NCBI GenBank assembly: GCA_017883965.1
Contig: JAFNKG010000009.1
Location: 1-51,763 of the forward strand
Source of the DNA: Candidatus Methanophagales archaeon
GTDB lineage: Archaea > Halobacteriota > Syntropharchaeia > Alkanophagales > Methanospirareceae
Length of the DNA stretch: 51,763 nucleotides
Direction: 5' to 3'
Each line of letters starts with the position of its first letter. Within the stretch, counting starts at the first letter, position 1. A program made the translations under genes and the position numbers. Below, piece by piece: positions 50,789-51,763 of the stretch. Under the pieces are notes generated by a model. That model had not been told where the DNA came from, made no database searches, and saw only the letters and a program-made list of their open reading frames with translations.

Positions 50789-51637
50789 TCACAGTTCTTT
50801 AACAAGTTCCCTCACCTTCCGAATATTCTCAACATCACCGCGTCGGTTATCAACAGGAGTCTCAAGTATCATCGGCAACACCCTAATGCGTTCTTCTTTG
50901 AGAATCACACGAAAACCATCTTCTCCGATATACCCAAGCCCAATATGCTCATGCCGGTCCCGTCGCGAGTTCAGACCCGCCTTTGCATCATTTAGATGGA
51001 TGAGCTTCAGACGTTCAAGACCAATGACCTCGTCAAAATGTTGCATCGTAGCATTCAGGCTCTTTTCAGTCCGTAATTCGTATCCCGCAACAAAGCCGTG
51101 GCAGGTGTCAAAGCAGATTCCTATTCGTTCCTTATGCTCAATACGGTCCATAATGTGTCGAATATCCTCGAAGGTCCCACCCATACTGTTCTTTGTCCCT
51201 GCGGTATTCTCCAAAAGCAGCATCACGCGGTTATCTACTTCACTGAATGCCGTGTTGATCGCATCTACTATCCTCTGAAAACCCTCTGCTTTTCCATATC
51301 CACGATGGCTACCAAGGTGCGTGACAAGATAAGGAATATGTAATAAGTCGCACCGCTTCAATTCCTCGATAAGAGCATCTACGGAGCGCTGATAAACCTC
51401 ATCAGCCGGTGCGGCAAGATTTGGAAGGTATGGCATGTGATCTATTGGCGGGAATATCCCGGAATGCTCAACCTTCTCAGTGAACCGCTTTATCTCAATC
51501 TCTGCAAGCTCCCGAATCTTCCATCCTCGTGGGTTTCTCGAAAATATCTGGAACGTATCACAATCCTTCTCTATTGCTCGGTCCACTGCCTTATCTATTG
51601 ACCCTGCGATTGAGACGTGAACGCCAACTCGAATCAT
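50789..51637 (-). CDS. nfo: Deoxyribonuclease IV (endonuclease IV)
   Basis: GVHVSIAGSIDKAVDRA; THLGSHRG; LLLENTAGTKNSMGG; CFDTCHGFVAGYEL; HLNDAKAGLNSRRDRHEHIGLG. Confidence 0.95.
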   Translation of the reverse strand: MIRVGVHVSIAGSIDKAVDRAIEKDCDTFQIFSRNPRGWKIRELAEIEIKRFTEKVEHSGIFPPIDHMPYLPNLAAPADEVYQRSVDALIEELKRCDLLHIPYLVTHLGSHRGYGKAEGFQRIVDAINTAFSEVDNRVMLLLENTAGTKNSMGGTFEDIRHIMDRIEHKERIGICFDTCHGFVAGYELRTEKSLNATMQHFDEVIGLERLKLIHLNDAKAGLNSRRDRHEHIGLGYIGEDGFRVILKEERIRVLPMILETPVDNRRGDVENIRKVRELVKEL

Positions 51638-51763
51638 TATCTTTTTACCTTTTTCTATTACTAAGAGAAGCGATATTCATAAATTACAATAGTACCATAT
51701 GACACCTAGTTACCCTTACCGTCTATATTCACCTCCTTTCTATTTAAATGAATACTTTCCGGG

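Overview
This window is archaeal chromosome, probably an ANME-1/Methanomicrobia-like euryarchaeote. That placement is inference from G1P dehydrogenase, archaeal r-proteins, TFE, aIF2-beta, methanogenesis marker 12, a CfbA/CbiX-type chelatase and NifB. Most of the window is ordinary informational and metabolic genes. The outstanding feature is 21.4-29.2 kb on the minus strand: an integron-type gene cassette array. Four attC-like sites (84-96 bp) separate accessory genes that all lie in the same orientation as the sites. In each of four consecutive cassettes, the core sequence at the cassette start (GTTRRRY-type) is an exact reverse complement of the inverse core at the end of the same cassette, over 8-10 bp. 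This is the pattern expected when a folded attC integrates at its own core. No intact integrase is present. Only a 5'-truncated tyrosine-recombinase remnant remains between dapA and the array. Cassette cargo is a HEPN + amidotransferase-like fusion, a leucine-carboxyl-MTase-like methyltransferase, a VapC-like module with an internally deleted toxin, a PD-(D/E)xK-like/STAND NTPase split into two frames, and a frameshifted pRiA4b ORF-3 gene. Other notable items are two accessory modules flanked by duplicated ends of housekeeping genes (polX 3' end; pus10 5' end), a 174-bp MITE-like element, a truncated HicA, a LigA+PolX repair pair, and a hairpin-rich intergenic region that may be an ncRNA. No database search or folding was run; all names come from motif and family recognition.
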